NCBI GenBank assembly: GCA_016649895.1
Contig: JAENWR010000003.1
Coordinates: 1 to 64,000, forward strand
DNA length: 64,000 nucleotides
Direction of reading: 5' to 3'
Source: Acidimicrobiia bacterium
Lineage (GTDB): Bacteria > Actinomycetota > Acidimicrobiia > Acidimicrobiales > SKKL01
Of this stretch, positions 38,893 to 46,510 are shown one piece after another. The position numbers were made by a program, and so were the translations under genes. The notes under the pieces were generated by a model. The model ran no database searches, was not told the origin of the DNA, and saw only the letters and a list, made by a program, of their open reading frames with translations. The number at the start of each line of letters is the position of its first letter. The first letter of the stretch is position 1.

Positions 38893-40227
38893 ATGAGCAC
38901 CCCCGTCACCCGTATCGACATGCCGACCGTCGTCATCGTCGGTCGCCCCAATGTGGGCAAGTCGACGTTGATGAACCGCGTCCTCGGCCGCCGAGAGGCC
39001 ATCGTCGAGGAACGTCCGGGCGTCACCCGTGACCGCAAGGAGGTCGAGGCCGACTGGCGGGGGAGGCCCTTCCTGCTGGTCGACACCGGAGGCTGGCTGC
39101 CCTCGGGTTCGGCTCTCGACGACAAGGTGTCGCGCCAGAGCGAGAAGGCCATGCTCGACGCCGACCTCGTGCTCTTCGTGGTCGATGTGGCCGTCGGCAT
39201 CACCGAGGAGGACATGCGCATCGCCGAGCTGCTCCGGCGGTCCGACACCTCGACCCTCCTGCTCGCCAACAAGGTCGACGACACCAACCGCGAAGCCGCG
39301 GCATGGGAGCTCATGGCGCTGGGCATCGGAGATCCGGTCGCCGTCAGCGCCCTGCACGGTCGCGGCACCGGCGACATGCTCGACCGCGTGATCGACCTGC
39401 TCCCGCCGTGGGAGCCCGAGGACGACACCGTCGTCGCCGACCTCGATGACGAGGAACGCATCTTCGCCGTATCGATCGTCGGACGGCCCAACGTCGGCAA
39501 GTCCACCCTCTTCAACCGCCTCATCGGCGACGAGCGGGCCGTGGTGCACGACATGCCCGGCACCACCCGCGACGCGGTCGACACCGTGGTCGAGACCCCC
39601 GACGGCCCGATCCGCTTCGTCGACACCGCCGGCATGCGCCGCCGCAGCCGCATCGACGAGAACACCGAGTACTACTCGTTCGTCCGGGCGCTCAAGGCCG
39701 TCGACGCCTCCGACGTGGCGCTCCTCGTCATCGACGCCACCGAGGGCATCACCCACCAGGACCAGCGCCTGGCCGAGCGCATCGACGCCGCCGGCTGCCC
39801 GGTGGTCGTGCTGCTCAACAAGTGGGAGCTCCTCAACGCCGACCAGCGCGACGATCTCGACTACCAGGTGGCGCAGCGGCTGCGCTTCATCGGCGAGTCG
39901 GCGGTGCTGAAGATCAGTGCCCTCACCGGCAAGGGTGTGCACCACCTCATGCCGGCCCTCACCGACGCCATCGCCGACTACCACACCCGGGTACCCACCC
40001 GGAAGGTCAACGACGTGATCCGCTCGGCCCAGCAGGCCCAGCCCGCGCCGCACGGTGCCCGGGTGCTCTATGCCACCCAGGGCGCCACCGACCCGCCCAC
40101 CTTCACGCTGTTCGCCAACCGCGACCTGCCTCCCACCTACGTGAGGTACCTCGAGCGCAAGCTGCGCGAGGACCTCGATCTCGGGGCGACGCCCATCAAG
40201 ATGCGCGTCCGTCGTCGCTCCAGCTGA
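38893..40227 (+). CDS. der: Ribosome-assembly GTPase Der (EngA)
   Basis: 444 residues. It is an essential double-GTPase for 50S maturation. Two complete G domains are visible: GRPNVGKSTLMNRVLG, VDTGGW and NKVD in the first; GRPNVGKSTLFNRLIG, DTAG and NKWE in the second. A KH-like C-terminal domain ends MRVRRRSS. The ATG starts at the base after the DUF512 stop, so the two are tightly coupled. In M. tuberculosis der directly follows cmk. Confidence 0.96.
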   Translation: MSTPVTRIDMPTVVIVGRPNVGKSTLMNRVLGRREAIVEERPGVTRDRKEVEADWRGRPFLLVDTGGWLPSGSALDDKVSRQSEKAMLDADLVLFVVDVAVGITEEDMRIAELLRRSDTSTLLLANKVDDTNREAAAWELMALGIGDPVAVSALHGRGTGDMLDRVIDLLPPWEPEDDTVVADLDDEERIFAVSIVGRPNVGKSTLFNRLIGDERAVVHDMPGTTRDAVDTVVETPDGPIRFVDTAGMRRRSRIDENTEYYSFVRALKAVDASDVALLVIDATEGITHQDQRLAERIDAAGCPVVVLLNKWELLNADQRDDLDYQVAQRLRFIGESAVLKISALTGKGVHHLMPALTDAIADYHTRVPTRKVNDVIRSAQQAQPAPHGARVLYATQGATDPPTFTLFANRDLPPTYVRYLERKLREDLDLGATPIKMRVRRRSS

Positions 40228-40238
40228 CCGTCCACCAC

Positions 40239-40244
40239 TAGCAT
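40239..40244 (+). promoter_or_regulatory. -10 element TAGCAT upstream of the PP2C phosphatase
   Basis: TAGCAT ends 10 nt before the ATG at 40255. A GGGAG stretch between them could act as a short ribosome-binding site. Confidence 0.4.
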
Positions 40245-40254
40245 CGGGAGCTTC

Positions 40255-41328
40255 ATGGAGGACTTGCTTCTGGCGGTCGTCGCCGTCTCCACCGCTTGCG
40301 CCGCCGTGGTGTGGGGCCGCTCGGCGTCGCACCGGGGCCGCGTGCTGCAGCGCGTCCTCAACAACTCGGTCGACCCCGAGGTGCGCGAGCTCGCTCGATC
40401 TGACTACCGCAAGGACCTGCACACCGCGGGGCTCTACGGCGTCATCACGGTGGCCGCTGCGGTCGCGGCGATCACGTCGTCGTCACCGGCCAGCCCCTTC
40501 ATGATCATCCTGATCCCCGTGGTGGTCACGTTCGTGCTGGGGCGCCGCTTCGTCACCGATGCCCGATTGGCCCAGAACCGCCTCGAGCTGGAGCGGCGGG
40601 CCCAGGAGGTCATCGACCAGGAAGACTCGGCACCCAAGCGCTGGGCGGCACGTCTGGCGCCAGACGACCTGCCCGACATCACCGGATTCGAGGTCGGCCG
40701 CGTCTACCAGGCCGGAACCGGCCTCATGGCCGGCGACTTCTACGACCTGTTCCGCGTGGCGCCCACCCGGGTGGCCGCCGTCATCGGCGACGTCACGGGA
40801 CACGGCATCGAACCATCGATCACCGCGTTCCAGGCAAAGTACCTCCTCCGCACGTTCCTGCGGCAGTTCCGCGATCCCGCCCAGGCGCTCGAGGAGCTCA
40901 ACACCCAGATGGGGGCGATGGACCGCGGCGAGGAGTTCATCTCACTCTGCGTCGTCGTGTTCGACACAGCGGCCGGCACGCTGCGCTTCGCCTCGGCCGG
41001 GCACCCGCCGGCCTGGCTCTGGCACGAACGCGAGGTGAGCCCACTTCGGGCCACTGGCCCGCTTCTCATGCTCGATCCGAAGGGCACCTACTTCTCGCGC
41101 GAGATCGGCCTCGACGAGGGCGACATGGCACTCCTCTACACCGATGGCCTGGCCGAGGCGCGCAACGGCGATCAGCTGTTCGGCGAGGATCGGGTGGCAT
41201 CGATCATCCGGCGCGACCCCGGCGCTGCGCCCGACGTGCTGTGCAAGACGCTGCTCGAAGCGGCACGCGACTTCTCCGACGGCCCGATCGAGGACGACGT
41301 GGCCATCCTGGCCGTGCGCCGCGCCTGA
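40255..41328 (+). CDS. Membrane PP2C (SpoIIE/RsbU-type) serine phosphatase
   Basis: 357 residues. The N-terminal ~100 residues hold three hydrophobic segments. A short linker leads to a PP2C domain from about residue 135: GLMAGDFYDLFRV and VAAVIGDVTGHGIEPSITA supply metal-binding Asp residues, followed by LRFASAGHPPAWLWH, LLYTDGLAEARNGDQLFGE and a terminal DDVAILAVRR. Such proteins dephosphorylate anti-anti-sigma factors or other serine phosphoproteins. No STAS or anti-sigma gene is nearby, so the partner is unknown. Confidence 0.9.
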   Translation: MEDLLLAVVAVSTACAAVVWGRSASHRGRVLQRVLNNSVDPEVRELARSDYRKDLHTAGLYGVITVAAAVAAITSSSPASPFMIILIPVVVTFVLGRRFVTDARLAQNRLELERRAQEVIDQEDSAPKRWAARLAPDDLPDITGFEVGRVYQAGTGLMAGDFYDLFRVAPTRVAAVIGDVTGHGIEPSITAFQAKYLLRTFLRQFRDPAQALEELNTQMGAMDRGEEFISLCVVVFDTAAGTLRFASAGHPPAWLWHEREVSPLRATGPLLMLDPKGTYFSREIGLDEGDMALLYTDGLAEARNGDQLFGEDRVASIIRRDPGAAPDVLCKTLLEAARDFSDGPIEDDVAILAVRRA

Positions 41329-41330
41329 CG

Positions 41331-41588
41331 GTGCCGTGGTGCGAGCGGTGTGACCGCTTCCTGAACCCCAACACGGTGACCGCCGAGGGCACCTGCCCGT
41401 CGTGCGGCAGGCCGGTCGATGCCTCTGAGGTGCGTGCAGTCGGAACGGTCCCACCCCCTGAGACCGCATCTGACGACGATGAGCCGCGGGCGCCGTGGCA
41501 CTTCTGGGTGATGGTCGTCGGGGTCGTGCTGTACCTCGGTTGGCGGCTCGTCGAGCTCGTCATGTGGGCCGTCCGCAACTGGCTCTGA
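41331..41588 (+). CDS. Small zinc-ribbon protein with one membrane helix
   Basis: 85 residues. A four-cysteine zinc ribbon (WCERCDRF ... CPSCGRPV) occupies residues 3-30. An acidic linker follows, then one membrane helix (FWVMVVGVVLYLGWRLVELV) and a short basic end. The GTG start lies 2 nt after the PP2C stop, so it is probably co-transcribed. Function unknown. Confidence 0.7.
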   Translation: MPWCERCDRFLNPNTVTAEGTCPSCGRPVDASEVRAVGTVPPPETASDDDEPRAPWHFWVMVVGVVLYLGWRLVELVMWAVRNWL

Positions 41589-41638
41589 GGCCTGGTAGGC
41601 CCGTCGCCGACGCTGTCGGAGCGGTCGGCAGGAGCGGC

Positions 41639-41644
41639 TACAGT
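41639..41644 (+). promoter_or_regulatory. -10 element TACAGT for tRNA-Pro
   Basis: TACAGT ends 10 nt before the tRNA 5' end. No clear -35 hexamer at 16-18 bp. Confidence 0.45.
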
Positions 41645-41654
41645 GTCGACCTCA

Positions 41655-41732
41655 CGGGCTGTGGCGCAGCTTGGTTAGCGCGTCGGTCTGGGGGACCGAA
41701 GGTCGTGGGTTCGAATCCCGCCAGCCCGACCA
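41655..41732 (+). tRNA. tRNA-Pro (anticodon GGG)
   Basis: The acceptor stem CGGGCTG/CAGCCCG is perfect, the discriminator is A and the CCA end is encoded (41730-41732). The anticodon arm TCGGT-CTGGGGG-ACCGA gives anticodon GGG. The T arm GTGGG-TTCGAAT-CCCGC is normal. Confidence 0.97.
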
Positions 41733-41739
41733 GACACAC

Positions 41740-41772
41740 GAGGCGGTTTCCGGGCCCACCGGGAGCCGCCTC
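41740..41772 (+). terminator. Hairpin terminator after tRNA-Pro
   Basis: GAGGCGGTTTCCGG (41740-41753) pairs with CCGGGAGCCGCCTC (41759-41772), a 14-bp stem with two G-U pairs and a GCCCA loop. No U-tract follows, as is common in high-GC Actinobacteria. Confidence 0.7.
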
Positions 41773-41793
41773 GGTCGCGTCTGTCCCGTCGAC

Positions 41794-41824
41794 TTGCAGT
41801 GGCTGACGTCACGTCCACTACGGT
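41794..41824 (+). promoter_or_regulatory. Promoter TTGCAG-19-TACGGT before the lipoprotein gene
   Basis: TTGCAG at 41794-41799 and TACGGT at 41819-41824 are separated by 19 bp. The -10 ends 10 nt before the ATG at 41835. Confidence 0.45.
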
Positions 41825-41834
41825 CGCCAGCGGT

Positions 41835-41954
41835 ATGACTCACAGCGCGCACACCCTCATCGCACGACACATCCGCCTCCCCGCCGCCGTCTTGGCGGGG
41901 ATCCTGATCATCGCCGGTTGTGGCGACCGATGGGGGTGGTGGAGCCTCCGATGA
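41835..41954 (+). other. Lipoprotein signal peptide fragment, out of frame with its body
   Basis: ATG 41835 opens a 39-codon frame with a basic N-region, a hydrophobic core (LPAAVLAGILIIAGCG) and a lipobox Cys in IIAGC. The frame then ends at TGA 41952-41954. The long acidic protein that begins at 41920 is in the frame one base on. Removing one base near 41925-41932 would join the lipobox to a Gly-rich linker and the body. It is therefore the detached N-terminus of the next feature. Confidence 0.75.
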
Positions 41955-42720
41955 GGCCCAGGAGCAGCTCGCCGACCTCATGGAGCAGATGGAGGACATG
42001 GAGGGCGCCCCGGCCCCGAGCGACGCTGACGACGGTGCATCCGAGGCCGACCCCGGCGACGGCGGCTTCTCGCGCGAGGTCAAGGAGCCCCTGTTCCCCC
42101 TGCCCGAGCCCGATGGTGCCCCCGACGGGTACGAGCGGATCGCGGCGAGCTGCGAGGAGCCCGAGGAGTTCGGGGCCTGGTTCACCTACGCAGTCCCGGC
42201 CGACTGGGAGCTCACCGGCAGCAGCAGCGGTTCCGGATCACCGCTGGCCATCAACACCGACCTCACCTTCACCCGTCCCGATGGCACCCTCCTCGACCCC
42301 GCGGGCGAGCCGTTCGTCAGCTACGACTACATCTACAAGGTCAACGGTGAGCCCACCGAGATCACCTTCGATCCGGTCGACACGGTCAGCGTCGGCGATC
42401 AAGAGGTCGACATCGTGGTCGCCCGGCCCGACCAGGCGCCCGACATCCTCTCGAGCACCGAGTTCAAAGCACGGGTCGAGACGGCCAAGATCCCGAACCC
42501 GGCCGACGACGAGGACGGCTACCGGCCCACGTCGCTCACCATCACCCTGGTGCACGATCCGGCCGATGGCGAGCTCTCCGACGACGTCGTGGCCACGGTG
42601 GTCGAGTCCCTCGCCATGCCGTCGTGCAGCATCGACCACACGGTCGCCATCTTGGAGATCAACTTCAACGAGGACCTCGACGGCGACGGTGACGTCGATG
42701 GTGCCGAGGATATTCGCTGA
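41920..42720 (+). CDS. Acidic lipoprotein body with C-terminal Ca-binding-like motif (frameshifted from its signal peptide)
   Basis: 266 residues from GTG 41920. It begins with a Gly-rich linker and an acidic Glu/Met-rich stretch, followed by a globular domain (GAWFTYAVPADWELTGSSSG onward). It ends in DLDGDGDVDGAED, which resembles an EF-hand or dockerin-type DxDxDG calcium loop. The frame has no export signal of its own, but the sequence just upstream encodes a lipoprotein signal in another frame, so the native product is probably a surface lipoprotein. Function is not recognised. Either a one-base error or a genuine mutation splits it. Confidence 0.7.
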   Translation: MATDGGGGASDEAQEQLADLMEQMEDMEGAPAPSDADDGASEADPGDGGFSREVKEPLFPLPEPDGAPDGYERIAASCEEPEEFGAWFTYAVPADWELTGSSSGSGSPLAINTDLTFTRPDGTLLDPAGEPFVSYDYIYKVNGEPTEITFDPVDTVSVGDQEVDIVVARPDQAPDILSSTEFKARVETAKIPNPADDEDGYRPTSLTITLVHDPADGELSDDVVATVVESLAMPSCSIDHTVAILEINFNEDLDGDGDVDGAEDIR

Positions 42721-42742
42721 CTCTGGTCGGGGAGTGCCCGAC

Positions 42743-42748
42743 TAGCGT
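42743..42748 (+). promoter_or_regulatory. -10 element TAGCGT for the SRAP gene, leaderless
   Basis: TAGCGT with an 8-nt gap to the ATG at 42757 and no ribosome-binding site. Confidence 0.5.
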
Positions 42749-42756
42749 CCGGTGCC

Positions 42757-43509
42757 ATGTGCGGACGCTACGTCTCGTCGTCGCCCCCCGACGAGATCGC
42801 GAAGTACTTCGGGGCGACGAACCTGGCCGAGAGGGCACTCGGTCCCGACTACAACGTGGCGCCCACCCGCGAGGTGTTCACTGTCCTCGACGACGGCGAG
42901 ACCCGCTCGGTCCAGATGTCGCGCTGGGGGCTCGTCCCGATGTGGGCGAAGGACGCCAGCATCGGCAACCGCATGATCAACGCCCGCGCCGAGACGGTCG
43001 CCACCAAGAACGCGTTCAAGAAGGCGTTCCGGCGCCATCGCTGCATCATCCCGGCCGACGGCTTCTACGAGTGGACGAAGCGGCCCGGACAGGCCAAGAA
43101 GCAGCCATGGTTCATCCACCGCCCCGACGGTGAGCCCCTGGCGTTCGCCGGTCTGTGGGAGACCTGGCGCGGGCCCGACCGCGACCAGGAACCGCTGCGC
43201 TCCTGCACCATCCTCACCGGCGCCGCCAACGAGACGATGTCGGCCATCCACGATCGGATGCCGATCATCCTGCCGCCCTCGGCCTGGGACACCTGGCTCG
43301 ATCCGGCTGTCGACGATGTCGACATCCTCGGCAAGTTCCTCGTGCCGGCACCCCCGCAGCTCATCACGTTCCACCCCGTGTCGGTCGAGGTGAACAACGC
43401 CCGCAACCAAGGGGCCCACCTCGTCGAGCCTGTGGAGCTCGACGCGATCGAGGCCGACGACTCGGCCGATGGCGGGGACGTTCCCGCGTCGGGCGGCGAC
43501 GACGCATGA
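42757..43509 (+). CDS. SOS response-associated peptidase (YedK/HMCES family)
   Basis: 250 residues. Family members form a thiazolidine crosslink to abasic sites in single-stranded DNA through Cys2. The protein starts MCGRY, so Cys2 is present. Other family blocks are YNVAPTREVF, SRWGLVPMWAKD, NARAETVATKNAFK, CIIPADGFYEW (catalytic Glu) and IHDRMPIILPP (catalytic His). No LexA-box-like palindrome was noticed upstream. Its stop overlaps the start of the DUF2079 gene (ATGA). Confidence 0.94.
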   Translation: MCGRYVSSSPPDEIAKYFGATNLAERALGPDYNVAPTREVFTVLDDGETRSVQMSRWGLVPMWAKDASIGNRMINARAETVATKNAFKKAFRRHRCIIPADGFYEWTKRPGQAKKQPWFIHRPDGEPLAFAGLWETWRGPDRDQEPLRSCTILTGAANETMSAIHDRMPIILPPSAWDTWLDPAVDDVDILGKFLVPAPPQLITFHPVSVEVNNARNQGAHLVEPVELDAIEADDSADGGDVPASGGDDA

Positions 43510-44996
43510 CGGTGACCCGCTCGCTACGGCGACGGATCGACTACCAGGTCTTGCGGTGGCAGGCGCGCCTCGACGCCTCGTGGGCCGATCGGGTGTTCCC
43601 GTGGCTGGTCGCCGCGGGGATGTTCGTCGGCTACGCCGCCCTCGCCCTGGCCCGAGCCCGCACGTTCGACACAGGCGACGACCTGGCCGCATGGGTGCAG
43701 GGCGCATGGCTCATCACCGAAGGGCACGACGCGCAGCTCACCGTCACCGGGCGCCACCTCCTCGAACCCCAGCTCGCACTCGGGTTCTACGCGGTGGCTC
43801 AGCTCACCCGGGTCATGGCGGCGATACCCGCCCTCTTGGTGCTGCAGGCGCTGGCCATCGCACTCGGCGCCCCAGCCGTGTGGCGGCTGTGCCGCCACGT
43901 GTGCTCGCTGCGAGTGGGAGCGGCAACCGCAGCGGTGGTGGCCTACGCCGCCTATCCGCCGCTGCACCAACTGAACCTGGCCGACTTCCATGCGGCGTCG
44001 CTGGCGCTGCCCGCGCTCCTCTGGGGCGGCTACCTGTGCTTCCGCGGCCGGTGGCGTTGGGCGGTCCCGTTGTTCGTGCTCGCCATGGCGATGCGATCCG
44101 ATCTGGGCCTCACGGTCGCGGCCATCGGCCTCACCCTGGCGTTGAGCGGCCGCGGCCGCGGCGGGCGCCGGCTCGCACTCGCCGGTGTGGCATGGACCCT
44201 CGTCGCCCAGTTCGGCCTGCAGCCTGCGATCGGCGGCGACGGCTTCGTCCACGCCGGCGCCTTCGCCGACTACGGCGACACTGCACTCGCGGCCGTGTGG
44301 AGGATGATCTCGCATCCCCACCAGGTCCTGGCCGATCTCGTCGCCCGCGAGAACTTCCAGGTGCTCGTCGGACTTCTTGCACCCCTTGCGTTCCTCCCGG
44401 TGCTCGCACCGAGGCGCCTCATGCCGTTCGTCCCCGTGGTGGCGCTGATGTTCTTGGTCGACGTGCCGCTCGGCGGTGCCGACGGCATCGAGCTCATGGT
44501 GCCGGCCGTGGTGGGCGTGTTCCTGGCCACTCCGTTCGCACTCGAGGCCATCGGTCGACGCAACATCGAGCGCGTCACCGTCGACCGTCGGATCTTCGGT
44601 GCCGTTGTGTTGGCGTCGCTCACGTTCTTCGTGCTCGACAGCCCGGCATCGCCCTACGAGCGTGCATGGGACTGGGGTGGCCGCGACCAGGTCGACCAGG
44701 CGCGGCTGGCGGTGGTCGACGTGATCGCCGACGACGCGGCGGTGCGGGCGGGGCCACGCGTGCTGCCCGAGCTCGCCGATCGTCTCGTGGCCCGTCCGAT
44801 GCCGTCGGCTGCCCCCGTTCGGGTGTCGCAGCTGACGGCAGGGGTCGACATCATCGTCATCGACGCTGAGCTCATCGAGGCGTGGGAGCTCGACGAGAGC
44901 GATGTCAGCGACCTGGAGGACGATCTGCGAGACGAGGGGTTCGACCGGATCTTCGACCAGGCGGGGGTCGCGATCTACCGACGCGACGGCGCCTGA
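43506..44996 (+). CDS. DUF2079 polytopic membrane protein
   Basis: 496 residues with about nine to ten hydrophobic segments and a soluble C-terminal domain of ~110 residues. The family core includes FDTGDDLAAWVQGAWLITEG near residue 55, LLEPQLALGF, and LADFHAASLALPALLWG near 160, consistent with DUF2079. These proteins resemble GT-C-type membrane glycosyltransferases, but no activity is established. The ATG overlaps the SRAP stop. Confidence 0.85.
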   Translation: MTVTRSLRRRIDYQVLRWQARLDASWADRVFPWLVAAGMFVGYAALALARARTFDTGDDLAAWVQGAWLITEGHDAQLTVTGRHLLEPQLALGFYAVAQLTRVMAAIPALLVLQALAIALGAPAVWRLCRHVCSLRVGAATAAVVAYAAYPPLHQLNLADFHAASLALPALLWGGYLCFRGRWRWAVPLFVLAMAMRSDLGLTVAAIGLTLALSGRGRGGRRLALAGVAWTLVAQFGLQPAIGGDGFVHAGAFADYGDTALAAVWRMISHPHQVLADLVARENFQVLVGLLAPLAFLPVLAPRRLMPFVPVVALMFLVDVPLGGADGIELMVPAVVGVFLATPFALEAIGRRNIERVTVDRRIFGAVVLASLTFFVLDSPASPYERAWDWGGRDQVDQARLAVVDVIADDAAVRAGPRVLPELADRLVARPMPSAAPVRVSQLTAGVDIIVIDAELIEAWELDESDVSDLEDDLRDEGFDRIFDQAGVAIYRRDGA

Positions 44997-45010
44997 GGCC
45001 CAGCTGCTGG

Positions 45011-45433
45011 TCAGCCGGCCACCGACGACGCACCCGCGGCGCGGAGCGCGGCGCGGATCTTCTCGGCTGCCGCCTCGATCGATGCGGGATCGGCCTGGGT
45101 GTCGGCGTTGGAGAAGTCCATGTCGTGCACGCCACGGATGGGCAGGACGTGGATGTGCGTGTGGGGCACCTCGAGCCCCGCGAGCATCATCCCCACCTTC
45201 ACCGGCGAGAACGCCGCCTGTACCGCACGCCCGATGGTCTGTGACACAGCCATGAGGTGCCGGGCCAGCTCGGGGTCGAGGTCGATCCAGTGGTCGACCT
45301 CCTCGATCGGCACCACCAGCGTGTGGCCGGGTTGGAGGGGAGCGATCGACATGAAGGCGACGGCACGTTCGTCGCGCCAGACGAACCGTCCGGGAAGATC
45401 GCCGGTGATGATGCGGGTGAAGATCGAGGCCAT
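45011..45433 (-). CDS. HIT-family nucleotide hydrolase
   Basis: 140 residues. The histidine triad is VPHTHIHVLPI near residue 93, and the N-terminal FTRIITGDLPGRFVWRDERAVAFM is typical of HINT-type proteins. It probably hydrolyses nucleoside phosphoramidates or dinucleoside polyphosphates. The ATG has a TACGAT -10 element 6 nt upstream, on the opposite strand to the pgsA promoter. Confidence 0.92.
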   Translation of the reverse strand: MASIFTRIITGDLPGRFVWRDERAVAFMSIAPLQPGHTLVVPIEEVDHWIDLDPELARHLMAVSQTIGRAVQAAFSPVKVGMMLAGLEVPHTHIHVLPIRGVHDMDFSNADTQADPASIEAAAEKIRAALRAAGASSVAG

Positions 45434-45439
45434 GGGGGG

Positions 45440-45449
45440 ATCGTAGAGT
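45440..45449. promoter_or_regulatory. Bidirectional promoter: overlapping -10 elements for the HIT gene and pgsA
   Basis: On the minus strand TACGAT (45440-45445) serves the HIT gene at 45433 with a 6-nt gap. On the plus strand TAGAGT (45444-45449) serves pgsA at 45457 with a 7-nt gap. The two hexamers share the TA pair at 45444-45445, and the whole intergenic region is 23 bp. Confidence 0.6.
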
Positions 45450-45456
45450 GAGCCCG

Positions 45457-46053
45457 GTGATCGAACCCGAGGAAGTGCCCGACCGCATCCTCACCGTCCC
45501 CAACTTCATCTCGCTGGTGCGCCTCGCGTGCGTGCCCGTGTTCCTCTGGCTCCTGTTCGGCCAGGACGATCGGCTGGGTGCGGCGGTGCTGCTCGGGGTG
45601 CTGGGTGCCACCGACTGGGTCGACGGCTGGATCGCCCGGCGGTTCCACCAGGTGTCCACCGTCGGCAAGGTGCTCGATCCCACCGCCGACCGCATCATGC
45701 TGCTCGTCGCGGTCGTGGCCATCGCCGTGGACGGCAGCGTCCCGGTGTGGTTCGCCGCGCTCACCCTCGGCCGCGAGGCGGCGGTCTCGCTCGTGGCGCT
45801 CGTCCTCGGGGCGATGGGCGCACGTCGCATCGACGTCACGTGGTGGGGCAAGACCGGCACGTTCCTGCTGATGTTCTGCTTCCCGCTGTTCCTGTCGTCG
45901 CACGCCGACTGGGCCGTCGCCGACGCGGCCCGCGTGCTGGCCTGGATCTGCGGCATCCCCGGTGTCGCCATCAGCTACTACTCGGCCGCGGGCTACGTGC
46001 CCTTCGCCCGCGAGGCCATGCGCGGCGGCCGGGCACACTGCTCGCCGAGCTGA
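45457..46053 (+). CDS. pgsA: CDP-alcohol phosphatidyltransferase (PgsA-like)
   Basis: 198 residues, polytopic. The CDP-alcohol phosphotransferase motif D-G-(x2)-A-R-(x8)-G-(x3)-D-(x3)-D is in DWVDGWIARRFHQVSTVGKVLDPTADRI near residue 50; quoted in parts this is DGWIARR, then GKVLDPTADR. It would transfer a phosphatidyl group to glycerol phosphate or a related alcohol. GTG 45457 fits the leaderless promoter; GTG 45448 lies within the -10 hexamer and is unlikely. M. tuberculosis has pgsA2 (Rv1822) a few genes before gcvH, matching this position. Confidence 0.88.
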   Translation: MIEPEEVPDRILTVPNFISLVRLACVPVFLWLLFGQDDRLGAAVLLGVLGATDWVDGWIARRFHQVSTVGKVLDPTADRIMLLVAVVAIAVDGSVPVWFAALTLGREAAVSLVALVLGAMGARRIDVTWWGKTGTFLLMFCFPLFLSSHADWAVADAARVLAWICGIPGVAISYYSAAGYVPFAREAMRGGRAHCSPS

Positions 46054-46113
46054 ACCCCAGGTTCAACCTCCAGTCGACCCTCAGGAACGGTCGCCCGATC
46101 GGAGGTGGGGATG

Positions 46114-46119
46114 TAGCGT
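46114..46119 (+). promoter_or_regulatory. -10 element TAGCGT for gcvH, leaderless
   Basis: TAGCGT with a 7-nt gap to the ATG at 46127. Confidence 0.55.
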
Positions 46120-46126
46120 TCGGGCC

Positions 46127-46507
46127 ATGAACGTCCCCGAGGAGCTTCGTTACTCGTCCGATCACGAGTGGTTGCGTGCCGAGGACGGGCGGCTGCGCAT
46201 AGGAATCACCGACTACGCCCAGGACGCGCTGGGCGACGTCGTGTTCGTCGACGTGCCCGAGGTGGGTCGCTCGGTCACAGCAGGCGAGTCGTTCAGCGAG
46301 GTCGAGTCGACCAAATCGGTGTCCGACATCTACGCGCCGGTGGCGGGCACCATCGTCGAGGTCAACGCCGACCTCGCCGACAACCCCGAGCGCCTCAACG
46401 ACGACCCCTATGGCGAAGGGTGGATCTGCATCATCGAGCCGGCCGACCCGAACGTGGCCGGCACCCTGCTCGACGCTGCTGCCTACCGCACGCTCATCGA
46501 GGGCTGA
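46127..46507 (+). CDS. gcvH: Glycine cleavage system H protein
   Basis: 126 residues, the normal length. It carries the lipoyl group that shuttles the aminomethyl intermediate in glycine cleavage. The lipoylation lysine is in VESTKSVSDIYAPVAG near residue 65, with YSSDHEWLR near the N-terminus and GEGWICIIEP later. It starts the gcvH-garA-ftsR-DUF151-merR neighbourhood known from M. tuberculosis (Rv1826-Rv1830). No other gcv gene is in the window. Confidence 0.96.
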   Translation: MNVPEELRYSSDHEWLRAEDGRLRIGITDYAQDALGDVVFVDVPEVGRSVTAGESFSEVESTKSVSDIYAPVAGTIVEVNADLADNPERLNDDPYGEGWICIIEPADPNVAGTLLDAAAYRTLIEG

Positions 46508-46510
46508 GAG

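Noticed and set aside
37945-40422. 825-codon minus-strand open frame opposite the DUF512 and der genes
   Set aside because: It is a shadow of two conserved genes and has no domain.
43524-45971. 815-codon minus-strand open frame opposite DUF2079 and extending over HIT and pgsA
   Set aside because: It crosses the HIT/pgsA promoter and overlaps three supported genes. No domain was seen.
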